Below, one piece after another: positions 19,767 to 29,182 of a stretch of DNA of 53,629 nucleotides. The notes below the pieces were generated by a model. The model was given only the letters and a program-made list of their open reading frames with translations, was not told the DNA's origin and ran no database searches. The position numbers were made by a program, and so were the translations under genes. How positions within the stretch are numbered: the first letter of the stretch is position 1; each line of letters starts with the position of its first letter. This stretch comes from Pseudomonadota bacterium. GTDB taxonomy: Bacteria > Pseudomonadota > Gammaproteobacteria > Xanthomonadales > SZUA-38. Location: NCBI GenBank assembly GCA_039033415.1, contig JBCCCR010000039.1, positions 1 to 53,629 of the forward strand. The letters are read 5' to 3'.

Positions 19767-20666
19767 CTATTCCGTCCAGGTCGCCGGCAATTCGGCAACC
19801 AGCTCAGACAAGGTCATTTTAGTCGCTGACGTGGCTGGTACCAACGGCAGCGCCAGATGTTCTTCCAGCAAACCCAGCTGCGCCAGAGCCGCTTTGACCG
19901 GTATGGGGTTCGGCTCCATCATCATCGCCCGATGCAGCGGCGCGAGCTGCTCGTCAAGCTTCGACGCCTGCTCGACCTCTCCCGTCATGACCAGGTCAGC
20001 CAGCCGAGCCATGGGCTCGGGCGCAACGTTGGCGGTGACTGAAATCACGCCACTTGCCCCGCGAACCATAGCCTGACAGGCCGACTCGTCATCCCCACTT
20101 AAGACCGCAAAATCGCCAGAGGTTTCCCCGACCAGCATTTCGATGCGGCCCATGTCGGGCACCGCCTCTTTGATCGCCACAATATTCGGGTGGCCGCTGA
20201 GACTGATAGTCGTCTCCGGCAGCAGGTCGTTTGCGGTCCGCCCAGGCACGTTGTAGAGGATCACCGGGACCGAGGCAAGGTCCGCGAGCGCCCGAAAGTG
20301 AGCCTCGAGCCCAGCCTGCGTGGTTTTCAGATAGTAAGGGGTCACGCACAGCAATGCCGAAGCGCCACACCGTTCGGCAGCCCTAAGCTGCACCTTACAC
20401 TTGTCGGTGGACGGTGACCCCAAGCCAGCAATGAGCGCAACATTGCTGTCGCTGACCACATCGCGGGCTACCGCCATGCACGCCTCGAACATCTCCTCCG
20501 ACAGAACGGCGCCCTCGCCGGTTGTACCCGCGATAACCACACCGCTGGTACCAGCGGCCAGCTGGCGCCGCAGAAGCTTTTGCAGCGCCCCGCGATCGAG
20601 CTGCGCGTCGCTGTCCATCGGCGTCACGGTGGCAACAATGCTGCCGCTGAAAGGGGTCGTAGGCAT
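19767..20666 (-). CDS. dapA: 4-hydroxy-tetrahydrodipicolinate synthase
   Basis: Condenses pyruvate and aspartate semialdehyde, the entry step to diaminopimelate and lysine. The TIM barrel shows GTTGEGAVLSEEM, VTPYYLKTTQAGLEAHF, VILYNVPGRT (active-site Tyr) and IVAIKEAVPD (Schiff-base Lys). The ATG giving MPTTPFSGSIVATVTPM is the family start (299 aa); ten further upstream residues in the open frame were excluded. Probably cotranscribed with bamC. Confidence 0.96.
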   Translation of the reverse strand: MPTTPFSGSIVATVTPMDSDAQLDRGALQKLLRRQLAAGTSGVVIAGTTGEGAVLSEEMFEACMAVARDVVSDSNVALIAGLGSPSTDKCKVQLRAAERCGASALLCVTPYYLKTTQAGLEAHFRALADLASVPVILYNVPGRTANDLLPETTISLSGHPNIVAIKEAVPDMGRIEMLVGETSGDFAVLSGDDESACQAMVRGASGVISVTANVAPEPMARLADLVMTGEVEQASKLDEQLAPLHRAMMMEPNPIPVKAALAQLGLLEEHLALPLVPATSATKMTLSELVAELPATWTE

Positions 20667-20799
20667 GATGGTTCGCGCGAAAAACGAGAGCCGCATGGTA
20701 CTTGAGCGTCAGCGGCGCAAACAAGTTGCCGGTGTACCTGGCTGGTCGATCTCGATACACTTCGGCGGTCTTTATCGATCCTAAGGAGAACCTCCGTCG

Positions 20800-21264
20800 A
20801 TGCCAGAACTGGGCAGAGTTGTACCAGACTTCAAGGCCGAAGCCACCGGCGACCAGACCATCCAGCTCAAAAAACTTCGGGGTAAGAACGTTGTCCTGTA
20901 CTTTTACCCGAAAGACAATACGCCCGGCTGCACCCGGGAAAGCCAGGATTTTCGGGACCTTGCAGAAGACTTTGCCAGCGCTGATACCGTCATCCTCGGC
21001 GTTTCCCGCGACAGCCTCAAATCCCACGACCGCTTTCGGGAGAAGCAGGAGCTGAGCTTCGACCTGCTGTCAGATCCTGACGAAAAACTTTGCCAGGCCT
21101 TTGACGTGATCAAGGAAAAGAACATGTATGGCCGTAAGGTTATGGGCATCGAGCGCAGTACGTTCCTGATCGACGCCAAAGGCAAACTTCGCGCTGAGTG
21201 GCGCAAGGTCAAAGTGCCGGGGCACGCCCAGGCTGTCCTCGACGCCGTCAAGGAACTGGACTAA
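20800..21264 (+). CDS. bcp: Bcp/PrxQ thioredoxin-dependent peroxiredoxin, 1-Cys form
   Basis: Reduces peroxides and alkyl hydroperoxides. 154 aa with the PrxQ core KNVVLYFYPKDNTPGCTRES. The peroxidatic Cys is in TPGCT, but the resolving Cys found five residues later in E. coli Bcp is Gln here, so the enzyme should work as a 1-Cys PrxQ using an external thiol. A clear AAGGAG ribosome site (20783-20788) lies 11 nt before the ATG. It is divergent from dapA, as bcp is near dapA in E. coli. Confidence 0.93.
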   Translation: MPELGRVVPDFKAEATGDQTIQLKKLRGKNVVLYFYPKDNTPGCTRESQDFRDLAEDFASADTVILGVSRDSLKSHDRFREKQELSFDLLSDPDEKLCQAFDVIKEKNMYGRKVMGIERSTFLIDAKGKLRAEWRKVKVPGHAQAVLDAVKELD

Positions 21265-21357
21265 GTCGAGTCCCCGCCCCCTACCCGCCTGACCGCGTGA
21301 GCGGCGCCCACAAGCCTCTCGACGCACCTCAGGCCCGTCATCCGGAGCCGTTCGCTT

Positions 21358-22737
21358 ATGACCCGTGAAAAGCGCCTCTATGTGCTCGACACCAACGTGT
21401 TGATGCACGACCCCACAGCCCTGTTCCGATTCAAGGAACACGATATCTTTCTGCCGATGATGGTGCTCGAGGAACTCGACTCCGCCAAAAAGGGCATGTC
21501 GGAAGTCGCTCGCAACGTTCGCCAGGTCAGCCGATTCTTGAGCGAATTGATCGACGCCAACGACGGTGAAATCGGTTCAGGCATCGAGCTCAAACAGCCT
21601 GGTGACCTGGACCTGAGGCTGGATGGTGAGCACGGCCAGCTGTTTTTTCAGACCCGCAACGGCGAAACTAACGGCCGGCTCCCCGACAACCAGATTCTGG
21701 CCGCGGCGCTTCACGAGCGGGACGAGCGCGGCACCGAAACGGTGCTGGTGTCGAAAGACATCAATCTGCGTATCAAAGCGTCCATCGCCGGGCTGCCGGC
21801 GGAGGACTATCAGAATGACCGCGCGCTGGACGATCTGGCGCTGCTCTACAGCGGCACTTCCGAGGTCAGCAACGAGCTCTGGGGCGTTGGCGACAAGCTC
21901 AAATCCTGGACCGAGGGCCCGCACACGTTCTACGAGGTTCGCACCGACGGCGCCCACGGCTGGCACCCCAACCAGTTCCTCTACACCGCTGGCGAAGCGG
22001 GCACGGAGGCCGTGGTGCAATCGGTCGACAACGGCTCGGCGGTGCGCCTGCGTATCGCCACCGATTACCGCAACGAACGCCACAGCGTGTGGGGCATCAC
22101 CGCGCGCAACCAGGAGCAGAACTTCGCGCTCAACCTGCTGCTCGATGAGAACATCGATTTTGTCACGCTGCTGGGCACCGCCGGCACCGGCAAAACGCTC
22201 CTGTCACTGGCCGCCGGCCTGACGCAGACGCTCGAGCACAAGCGCTACACCGAGATCATCATGACGCGGGCCACGGTGCCGGTCGGCGAGGACATCGGCT
22301 TCCTGCCGGGGACCGAAGAAGAAAAAATGACGCCCTGGATGGGCGCGCTCACCGACAACCTCGAGGTGCTGACCGGCAGCAGCGAGTCCGGCGAATGGGG
22401 CCGGGCGGCAACCAACGATCTGCTGTCCAGCCGCATCAAGATCCGCTCCATGAACTTCATGCGCGGTCGGACTTTCCTGAACCGCTACGTGATCGTCGAC
22501 GAGGCGCAAAACCTCACGCCCAAGCAGATGAAAACGCTGCTGACCCGGGCTGGGCCCGGGACCAAGATGGTGTGCCTTGGCAATGTCGAACAGATCGATA
22601 CGCCCTACCTGACTGAGACCACGTCAGGTCTGACGTTTGCGGTCGACCGCTTCAAGAACTGGGAGCACAGCGGACACGTCACGCTACGCCGCGGCGAGCG
22701 TTCCAGGCTGGCAGATTTTGCGTCGAGTACCCTCTAG
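21358..22737 (+). CDS. PIN-PhoH fusion ATPase
   Basis: An N-terminal PIN-domain nuclease (about 1-150, LYVLDTNVLMHDP with acidic metal ligands, ILAAAL, VLVSKDINLRIKA) is fused to a C-terminal PhoH ATPase/helicase-like domain. The latter has Walker A LLGTAGTGKTLLSLA, RATVPVGEDIGFLPGTEEEK, Walker B VIVDEAQNL and a late GNVEQIDTPYL. This PhoH2 architecture is associated with RNA unwinding and cleavage; its cellular role in gammaproteobacteria is uncertain. 459 aa. Starts 93 nt after bcp. Confidence 0.93.
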   Translation: MTREKRLYVLDTNVLMHDPTALFRFKEHDIFLPMMVLEELDSAKKGMSEVARNVRQVSRFLSELIDANDGEIGSGIELKQPGDLDLRLDGEHGQLFFQTRNGETNGRLPDNQILAAALHERDERGTETVLVSKDINLRIKASIAGLPAEDYQNDRALDDLALLYSGTSEVSNELWGVGDKLKSWTEGPHTFYEVRTDGAHGWHPNQFLYTAGEAGTEAVVQSVDNGSAVRLRIATDYRNERHSVWGITARNQEQNFALNLLLDENIDFVTLLGTAGTGKTLLSLAAGLTQTLEHKRYTEIIMTRATVPVGEDIGFLPGTEEEKMTPWMGALTDNLEVLTGSSESGEWGRAATNDLLSSRIKIRSMNFMRGRTFLNRYVIVDEAQNLTPKQMKTLLTRAGPGTKMVCLGNVEQIDTPYLTETTSGLTFAVDRFKNWEHSGHVTLRRGERSRLADFASSTL

Positions 22738-22750
22738 ACGGCCAATCGGC

Positions 22751-23869
22751 TCAGGCGGCTGAGCTTTCAACCTCCGGGTTGGACAGCGCTTCGCTGGTGG
22801 CCTCAGCCGCTTCGCTGGCCGCGATCTGTCCCGTCCTGAATGCCCTTAACAGCGCGCTGCTGAGGGTCGCCAGCGGAATGGCGAAGAACACGCCCCAGAA
22901 TCCCCAGACGCCGCCAAACAGGAGCACCGCGGCAATGATCGCGACCGGGTGGAGATCCACCACCTCGGAGAACAGCAGCGGCACGAGCGCGTTGCCGTCG
23001 AGCATCTGAATGATGCCGTAGGAGATGAGCACCCAGGCGAACTGGGAGGTCCACCCAAACTGGTAAAACGCCACGATCGCCACAGGCAGCGTAACCACCG
23101 CCGCCCCGATGTAGGGCACCAGCACGGAAAAGCCCACGATGGTGGCTAGCAGCGCGGCGTACTGCAGGTTCAGAAACTGGAAGGTCACGAAGGTCACAAC
23201 GCCCACCACCAGAATCTCTACCGCCTTGCCGCGCACGTAGTTGCCAAGCTGAACGTCCACCTCGCGCCACACTGAAATGGCCAGGTGACGTTCTTTCGGC
23301 AGAAACTGCTGGAACCAGCCGATCAGCTGGTGCTTATCTTTCAGCAGGAAAAACACCAGAATCGGCACCAGGACCAGAAATACCAGCAGGGTAATCACGC
23401 CGCTGATGGAGGCGAGCGTCTGGGTCACCAGCCCCTGCCCCGCTTCGGCCAGCTGATCACCCAACGAACCCATAAAGGCCGTGATCTGCTCCTGGCTGAC
23501 GAGCTCCGGATACTTTTCCGGCAGCGTTTCGATGGTCGTTTGAAGACGATTGACGAAGGCCGGAACCTGCTGGACAAGCTGGGTAACCTGCCGAGTCAGC
23601 AGCGGCACGATGCCAAAAAACATCACGAGCAGCGTGGCGACAAAGATGACAAACACCAGCGACACAACCAGGAGCCTGGGGAGGCCAAAGTCCTGCAGCC
23701 GGATGACCACACCTTCCAGCAGATAGGCGATGACCAGCGCTGCGAACAGGGGCGCAAGGATGTTGCCAAATGCCCAAACAGCCACAAAACCGAGCAGCAC
23801 GAGCGCCAGCAGGATGAAAACCTGCGGGTTCGAGAAGCGGCGCACAAACCATTCGCGCAGTAGCTGCAT
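22751..23869 (-). CDS. AI-2E family transporter (PerM/YhhT-like permease)
   Basis: 372-residue inner-membrane protein with about eight hydrophobic segments in the AI-2E exporter fold. Membrane helices lie at roughly 15-35, 37-60 and 68-92. A soluble/amphipathic central region (about 95-150) with QVTQLVQQVPAFVNRLQ follows, then further helices with GFSVLVPYIGAAVVTLP and GNALVPLLFSEVVDLHPVAII. Substrate cannot be assigned: members include permeases and Na+/H+ antiporters. The ribosome site AAAGGA lies before the ATG. In many gammaproteobacteria a perM-like gene occurs near bcp/dapA, as here. Confidence 0.9.
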   Translation of the reverse strand: MQLLREWFVRRFSNPQVFILLALVLLGFVAVWAFGNILAPLFAALVIAYLLEGVVIRLQDFGLPRLLVVSLVFVIFVATLLVMFFGIVPLLTRQVTQLVQQVPAFVNRLQTTIETLPEKYPELVSQEQITAFMGSLGDQLAEAGQGLVTQTLASISGVITLLVFLVLVPILVFFLLKDKHQLIGWFQQFLPKERHLAISVWREVDVQLGNYVRGKAVEILVVGVVTFVTFQFLNLQYAALLATIVGFSVLVPYIGAAVVTLPVAIVAFYQFGWTSQFAWVLISYGIIQMLDGNALVPLLFSEVVDLHPVAIIAAVLLFGGVWGFWGVFFAIPLATLSSALLRAFRTGQIAASEAAEATSEALSNPEVESSAA

Positions 23870-24037
23870 GGGTGTCCTTTTACCTCGGTCGCCAGAAAAG
23901 CTGGACGCTTGCTGCTATGAAACCTGAAATGCCCTCACCGCACAAGATGGCTTAAGCAATGGATGAACCGTTGTCAGCTAAAGAACAGAAAGCGGCCAAA
24001 CGAGATCGGTGCCGACGCGAAGCCGGCGGGTGGTGGG

Positions 24038-25369
24038 TCAGAAGTTCAGCGTCCAGAGCAGTTCCAGCTCGATGCTGTCGCCGCGCAGATCCGTGGGGCT
24101 CGCAAACTGCGGGTTGCCCAGGTAATACTCCGCCGGCGCATAGCTGGCGTTGACGCTGAGTCGGGAGTTCAGCGTCGTCTGGTGATCCAGGCCGAAGCTG
24201 ATGTTGCGGTCGGCAACGTCGCGCCGTAACGCCCGAGCCAGCAGCGGCGAATCGGGTTCGGGCTGTTGCGAGGTGCTGTAGCTAACCGACCAGGACGACC
24301 GGTCGCTGCTTTGCCAGCTCCAACCCACCTGGTAGACGGTCAGGTCGTCCCAGTTAAAGTCCGGGCTGGCGCTATCGCCGAGCAGCGACAGGAAGCGATC
24401 GGGCAGCAGCGCCGTCGTGAACGTGCTGACTTCGCTGTAGAAGACCCGCTGCACGTCAAAAGTCACCGCAGACCGGCGTCCGGACCGCACCGTGACGCCA
24501 AAGTTGGCGCTCGCCGGTATGTCGAAATCGCCGGGCTCGGCGTAAATGCCCCGGTAGTTCTGGAACGCCTCCATGTCGATGCGCGACTGGAATGACGCCC
24601 CCATGGTCACGTCCGGATTCAGCTCTGACGTCAGCCCGAGACGCAGACCGGCGCCGCTGGACTGCTCTCCCTGGCGCAGGAACTGGTTGCGTTTCTGATC
24701 GAGGCGTCGCATCTGGCCCGGATAGTCGTAGGCCGTATTGGCAGTGACGGCGCCAAAGCCGGGCGTGGCGTATCCCTGCTGCGCAAAAACCGCCGAAACG
24801 TCGATGCTGCTCTCGTCGCCAAGCGCCTGGCGGAACCCGGAGGAGATCACCGACCGCTCAAACTCAAAGCCGCCGACCCGCTGATCCAGCAGCCGCTGAG
24901 GGCCGTTGCTGGAGATCTGCGCCATGCTCGGCCCCTGCCGGGAGGAGAACCGAAAGGTCAGCGCCGTCTGCGCTGGCGGCGCCAGGTTGGAAAATTCCGG
25001 TCTGAGGAGATCGTCGTTGAGGCTAAGCAGCCCGATCTCCACGTCGACGTCGAACCCGAGTTTGTCCGCAAAGTCCGGCATCAGCGCGCGCTGAGCGTAA
25101 TCGCGCCAGTCGCGAAGGTTCATGCGACCAAGGGCCATCGCGGCAACCGGGGAGCGCAGCACGGTCGTGCCCGGCAGCGCGAGCGCGTTTGCCGCCAGCT
25201 GCTGCTGCGCGGCGGTGATCGACGGCAGCGATCCTGCCTGCGAGGGAGCCGCCAAAACCAGGCCGAGCGCGAGCGTCAGCCCACGGCCCCAGCGGGCAAC
25301 GGACTGTCTGCAGCTAACTCGTTGATTTATGGCGATACGAATGTGGTTGTCCCCCAAGCGCACATACAC
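24038..25369 (-). CDS. FadL/TodX-family outer-membrane transport protein
   Basis: A 443-residue exported beta-barrel. A long basic N-region is followed by a hydrophobic signal segment (GLTLALGLVLAAPSQAG). The mature part has the FadL/OmpP1 C-terminal signatures FQSRIDMEAFQNYRG, PASANFGV, TFDVQRVFYSEV and NWDDLTVYQVGW, and ends in Phe as outer-membrane barrels do. The family moves hydrophobic compounds such as fatty acids across the outer membrane. The N-terminal region is poorly conserved, so the substrate is unknown. The GTG at 25367-25369 is the annotated start; a nearby later start is possible. Confidence 0.82.
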   Translation of the reverse strand: MYVRLGDNHIRIAINQRVSCRQSVARWGRGLTLALGLVLAAPSQAGSLPSITAAQQQLAANALALPGTTVLRSPVAAMALGRMNLRDWRDYAQRALMPDFADKLGFDVDVEIGLLSLNDDLLRPEFSNLAPPAQTALTFRFSSRQGPSMAQISSNGPQRLLDQRVGGFEFERSVISSGFRQALGDESSIDVSAVFAQQGYATPGFGAVTANTAYDYPGQMRRLDQKRNQFLRQGEQSSGAGLRLGLTSELNPDVTMGASFQSRIDMEAFQNYRGIYAEPGDFDIPASANFGVTVRSGRRSAVTFDVQRVFYSEVSTFTTALLPDRFLSLLGDSASPDFNWDDLTVYQVGWSWQSSDRSSWSVSYSTSQQPEPDSPLLARALRRDVADRNISFGLDHQTTLNSRLSVNASYAPAEYYLGNPQFASPTDLRGDSIELELLWTLNF

Positions 25370-25613
25370 GCGTTATCTAAGCCAAACTATGGCAAGAACA
25401 CAACAGACTGTCAATTGAACTCCATCACGTTCTGAGCCTTACGCCACAAGGGATTGCGAAAGGGTTGCCGGGGGTCAAAGACCGGCTCACGTGGCGATTG
25501 TTGCTCAAAAACCACAGCTTGGAGACGCCGCGCCCGCCGACCGTTGAAGCGAGGATTGCAGTCCGCGCGTCCGAACGACATGATAGCCCGCCCGTCCGCA
25601 TGCTCAGCAACCC

Positions 25614-26783
25614 ATGGACCAGCGTCCCCGAAGGATAACCGCGCTCACCTCATCGAGGGCCGATTACGCTCACCTCTATTGGGTGCTTCGCGCGCTCCAG
25701 GCGAGGCCCGAGCTGGACCCGGAGGTAGTGCTGTTCGGTGCCCACCTGTCACCGGAGTTCGGCCATACGGGTGATCTGGTGAAGCAGGACGGCTTTCGCG
25801 TCCGGGCGGAGCTCGAATGCCTGCTCAGCTCCGACAGCGATACGGGGATGGCAAAAACCATCGGCCTGGCGACGCTGTCCTTAGCGGACGAGCTCAGCCA
25901 CGATCGCCCAGACCTGCTGCTGCTCATCGCCGATCGTTACGAGATGCTCGCCGCGGCCAGTGTTGGCCTGGCGCTGCGAATTCCTATGGCTCACCTGGAG
26001 GGCGGCGAAATCTCGGCCGGCGCGATCGACGACGCGGTGCGCAACGCCCTGACCAAACTCGCGCACCTTCATCTGACGCCCCACGAGGAGGCGCGCCGCC
26101 GCGTGATCGCCATGGGCGAGCAGGCGTGGCGGGTAACCACCTCTGGCGCTCCGTCACTGGACGCGCTGAAGCATCTGGCACTCAAGGACGCTGAAACGCT
26201 TTCCCGTGAGCTGGCGCTGCCGCCGGGACCGCCTCTCGTCGTCGCCTGGCACCCGCTCACGCTGGCCAGCGATACCAACTGCGAAACCGACGCCCTGTTT
26301 GCCGGCCTGGACCGGTTTCTAACGCAGTGGGATGGACCGGTGGTGTTCTGCTTTCCCAACGCTGACGCCGGGTCGCGCAAGATCGTGCGACGCGCCGCGC
26401 AATGGTGTGAGGCGCAAACGCACGGGCGGCTTTACACGAATCTTACGTCGACCGACTACTTTTCACTCCTGGCCAGCGCCGCTGCTCTGGTGGGCAACAG
26501 CTCGTCAGGCATTATGGAATCGGCGTCGTTTCGCCTGCCGTGCGTGAACGTCGGCCGGCGCCAGCTCGGCAGGCTGCTGGCCGACAACATCATTGATGTC
26601 CCGGCCAGCGAAGCGGCGATTGCCGAAGCGCTGAACCTCGCGGTCAGTCGGTCATTTGCCGAGGGCCTCCGCAAGCTGCAGAATCCTTACGGCGACGGCA
26701 ACGCCGGTGAAACCATCGCTCGGGTGCTTGCCGAAGCGCCTGCCGCCGAGAAACTGCTGATCAAGGAACCCACCCCTGTCTGA
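25614..26783 (+). CDS. UDP-GlcNAc 2-epimerase (hydrolysing), NeuC/LegG type
   Basis: The GT-B-like hydrolysing epimerase family converts UDP-N-acetylglucosamine or a bacillosamine-type UDP-sugar to the free manno-sugar, for sialic or legionaminic-type acids. Visible motifs are TSSRADYAHLYWVLRAL at the N-terminus, LIADRYEMLAAA, MAHLEGGE, and VGNSSSGIMESASF, which contains the UDP-binding Ser/Glu residues. 389 aa, normal length. Followed by a DegT-type aminotransferase on the same strand. The rest of a nonulosonate pathway is not nearby. The ribosome site before the ATG is weak. Confidence 0.85.
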   Translation: MDQRPRRITALTSSRADYAHLYWVLRALQARPELDPEVVLFGAHLSPEFGHTGDLVKQDGFRVRAELECLLSSDSDTGMAKTIGLATLSLADELSHDRPDLLLLIADRYEMLAAASVGLALRIPMAHLEGGEISAGAIDDAVRNALTKLAHLHLTPHEEARRRVIAMGEQAWRVTTSGAPSLDALKHLALKDAETLSRELALPPGPPLVVAWHPLTLASDTNCETDALFAGLDRFLTQWDGPVVFCFPNADAGSRKIVRRAAQWCEAQTHGRLYTNLTSTDYFSLLASAAALVGNSSSGIMESASFRLPCVNVGRRQLGRLLADNIIDVPASEAAIAEALNLAVSRSFAEGLRKLQNPYGDGNAGETIARVLAEAPAAEKLLIKEPTPV

Positions 26784-26811
26784 ACAACTGACTAGCCTAA
26801 CCGAGGAGGAC

Positions 26812-27921
26812 GTGTCGCCAATCCCGCTGGCCAGACCGTCAGTCGGCGACGAGGAGCGAGCACTGATCGACGAGGTGCTGGGCAGCGGCCAGCTCAGCCG
26901 TGGACCGATGGTGAAGCGCTTCGAAGCGGCCTTCGCGGAGTTTCTGGGCGCTGACCACGCGGTTGCGCTCAGCTCGGGAAGCGCGGCGCTGCACCTGGGC
27001 ATCAAGGCCCTGAAGCTCCCGCCGTCCGCTGAGATCATCACCAGTCCGTTCAGCGTTCCCGCTACCGCCAACATGGTGCTCGCGGCAGGGGCGCGACTCC
27101 AGCTGTGCGACATCAGCCCGACCCATCTCGGGCTCGATCCCCCGCAGGTCGCCTGCACGATCACCGACGAAACGGCGGCGGTCCTCCCGGTGCACGTATT
27201 CGGCCAGTCGGCGGAAATCGAGGCGCTGGTGGACGTTTGCCGCATCGAGGGCATTCAGCTGATCGAAGATGCCTGCGAAGCGCTGGGGACGCGGGTTGGG
27301 GGGCGGGCCCTTGGAACCTTCGGCGACATGGGCTGTTTCGGCTTCTATCCGAACAAACAGATCACCACCGGCGAAGGCGGGATGCTGGTCACCGACAACC
27401 CTGAGCTCGCTGAACGCGTGAGGCTGATGCGAAATCACGGCCGGAGCATGGATGGCCCCTGGCACGACCAGCAGCTCGTCGGGTTGAACTACCGCCTACC
27501 GGAACTCTCGGCAGCCCTCGGGCTCGGGCAGCTGCAGCGCATCGAAGACACCATGACCCGCCGTGCTGCCCTGGCGGCCACCTACCGCAAGCAGCTCGCA
27601 GAGATACCGGGCCTGCGGCCGGTGGCCCCCGAAGATAGCAACACTTGCTGGTTCGCCTGGGTGGTGATTCTCGACCCGGACCTGCCGCGCGATCAGATCA
27701 TCGCTGATCTCGAGGATCGCGGAATTCAGGCCGGACGCTACTTCGCCCCGCTGCACCAGCAGCCTGCGCTGGCGCCGCTGGTCGGAGACCAGGGGCCATT
27801 CCCGGTCGCTGAAGCGATGGCCGCGCGGGCACTGGCCCTGCCGTTTTTTAACGACATGACCACCGATCAGGCGGAACAGGTCTGCGAGACGCTGGCAGCC
27901 CTCATCCAGCGATACCGCTAA
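26812..27921 (+). CDS. DegT/DnrJ/EryC1/StrS-family PLP sugar aminotransferase
   Basis: Fold-type I aminotransferase that acts on keto-sugar nucleotides. IPLARPSVGDEE at the N-terminus, SGSAALHLGIKAL, EDACEALGT and FGFYPNKQITTGEGG (PLP-binding Lys within NKQ) are present, with RNHG, LNYRLPELSAALG and a C-terminal FNDMTTDQAEQV. GTG at 26812 is used, but AGGAGG ends only 2 nt before it. The reading frame is open back to 26761 and includes a CTG at 26776 that would add a plausible SEQLTSLTEEDV leader, so the true start is uncertain. Likely an operon with the epimerase. Confidence 0.87.
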   Translation: MSPIPLARPSVGDEERALIDEVLGSGQLSRGPMVKRFEAAFAEFLGADHAVALSSGSAALHLGIKALKLPPSAEIITSPFSVPATANMVLAAGARLQLCDISPTHLGLDPPQVACTITDETAAVLPVHVFGQSAEIEALVDVCRIEGIQLIEDACEALGTRVGGRALGTFGDMGCFGFYPNKQITTGEGGMLVTDNPELAERVRLMRNHGRSMDGPWHDQQLVGLNYRLPELSAALGLGQLQRIEDTMTRRAALAATYRKQLAEIPGLRPVAPEDSNTCWFAWVVILDPDLPRDQIIADLEDRGIQAGRYFAPLHQQPALAPLVGDQGPFPVAEAMAARALALPFFNDMTTDQAEQVCETLAALIQRYR

Positions 27922-28114
27922 CTTGGTTGCTCACCGGCGGCTGAGAGGCCACACTCCTAGCAAAATAACAGGCTTTTTTCCTATTTTTTCTATGCTTCTT
28001 TCCCCCAAAAACAGACTTTAGGGTCCGTCCAGGGCGCAAAACGTTCGATGACTTTTTCGGGACAGGTTCCTCAAACCGGTTGAGACCGGCCTGCTCAGCC
28101 ACTACCCTAACGGA

Positions 28115-29176
28115 ATGAAAGCGCTGATCGGCATGCTGGTGCTGTTGCTGTCGGGGCCCTCCTGGGCTCAGACCGGTGCTCTGTCGACCGTTCAGATCAA
28201 CCCGGTCTCTGACGTTTCAGGCGCAGCGATCGCGCTTTCGATCAGCGGGCAGTGGGAATCCACCTGTACGCCGCTTATCGATGACCTCCGCCTGGAAGGG
28301 CGCGGTCTGACGCTGCTGGCGTCCTACGAGACCGACAAAGCCTGTGCAAAGACACCCAGCGGCTACTCGTTGTCGGTTGATCTTGCGGAATATGATCTGT
28401 CCGCGCTTGAGGCAGGCGTTCATCCCGTCTCTCTATATGTACGAGCCCAGGGTCAGCGAGAAGCACGGCTTCTCGGTTTTGACCTGGTGCAGCTCGGGGT
28501 GAGCGCAGCCATCACGCCGGAAACGGGCCTCTGGTGGCCTGAGGCCGGCGGCACCTTCGAAACGTCGGGACCCGGCGTCGGTTTCTCGCTCGAAGTGCAG
28601 GACGGCGAAGCGATTCTGATGACCAACACCTACTCCGACGAGGGTGACGCGCGGTGGCTGGTGTCTACCGGCAGCCTGGACGGGCGCATCATTCGTGGCG
28701 ACCTGACCGAGCTGGGCGGCGGTCATACGCTGTTCGGCGAGTTCCGCGAGCCAGGCCAGGCGTTTCGCAGCGGACGAGCGCTGTTGGAGTTCCACTCAAG
28801 CTCCGCCGCAACACTCTGGCTGGTAAGCAACCTCGGTGGGGAAGATCTGCTGGTCCAGCCTCTGTCGCTGGTGCGGTTTTCGTTTGGTCCACGCTCGATG
28901 CTCAACGGCACCTGGCTGCTGCTGCCGGAAACGGGCGGCGAGGCCCTCCGGCTGGACCTGGCGGAGGTAGAGTCAAGCGGCGGTACGGTCACCCTTCTCG
29001 ATGGCTCGGGCAGCACGGTGACCTGCGAGCGGCTGCTGAGCAAAAAACTCTCGCCGCCCGACAGCTGTCGGCTTCGCGGGATCCAGGACATTCGCTTCCA
29101 CGACGTTGGGCTTGATCGCTGGCGCGGCACCGACGCCGCCGGCGTTGCCTACATCGCCGTCAGGCTGGACCCCTGA
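28115..29176 (+). CDS. Unknown exported protein, 353 aa
   Basis: I do not recognise the family as a whole. The N-terminus is a clear signal peptide (KALIGMLVLLLSGPSWAQ). The rest is all-beta in character. A central segment (about 145-265) has the pattern GLWWPEAGG...GFSLEVQDGEAI...ARWLVSTG, then a strand-rich tail with LFGEFREPG. This resembles a beta module common in secreted gammaproteobacterial proteins and partly present at the N-terminus of the 611-aa protein at 43273-45108. Paired Cys residues near the start and end suggest disulfides. Probably periplasmic or surface located. It converges on tusE. Confidence 0.75.
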   Translation: MKALIGMLVLLLSGPSWAQTGALSTVQINPVSDVSGAAIALSISGQWESTCTPLIDDLRLEGRGLTLLASYETDKACAKTPSGYSLSVDLAEYDLSALEAGVHPVSLYVRAQGQREARLLGFDLVQLGVSAAITPETGLWWPEAGGTFETSGPGVGFSLEVQDGEAILMTNTYSDEGDARWLVSTGSLDGRIIRGDLTELGGGHTLFGEFREPGQAFRSGRALLEFHSSSAATLWLVSNLGGEDLLVQPLSLVRFSFGPRSMLNGTWLLLPETGGEALRLDLAEVESSGGTVTLLDGSGSTVTCERLLSKKLSPPDSCRLRGIQDIRFHDVGLDRWRGTDAAGVAYIAVRLDP

Positions 29177-29182
29177 CTTCGC

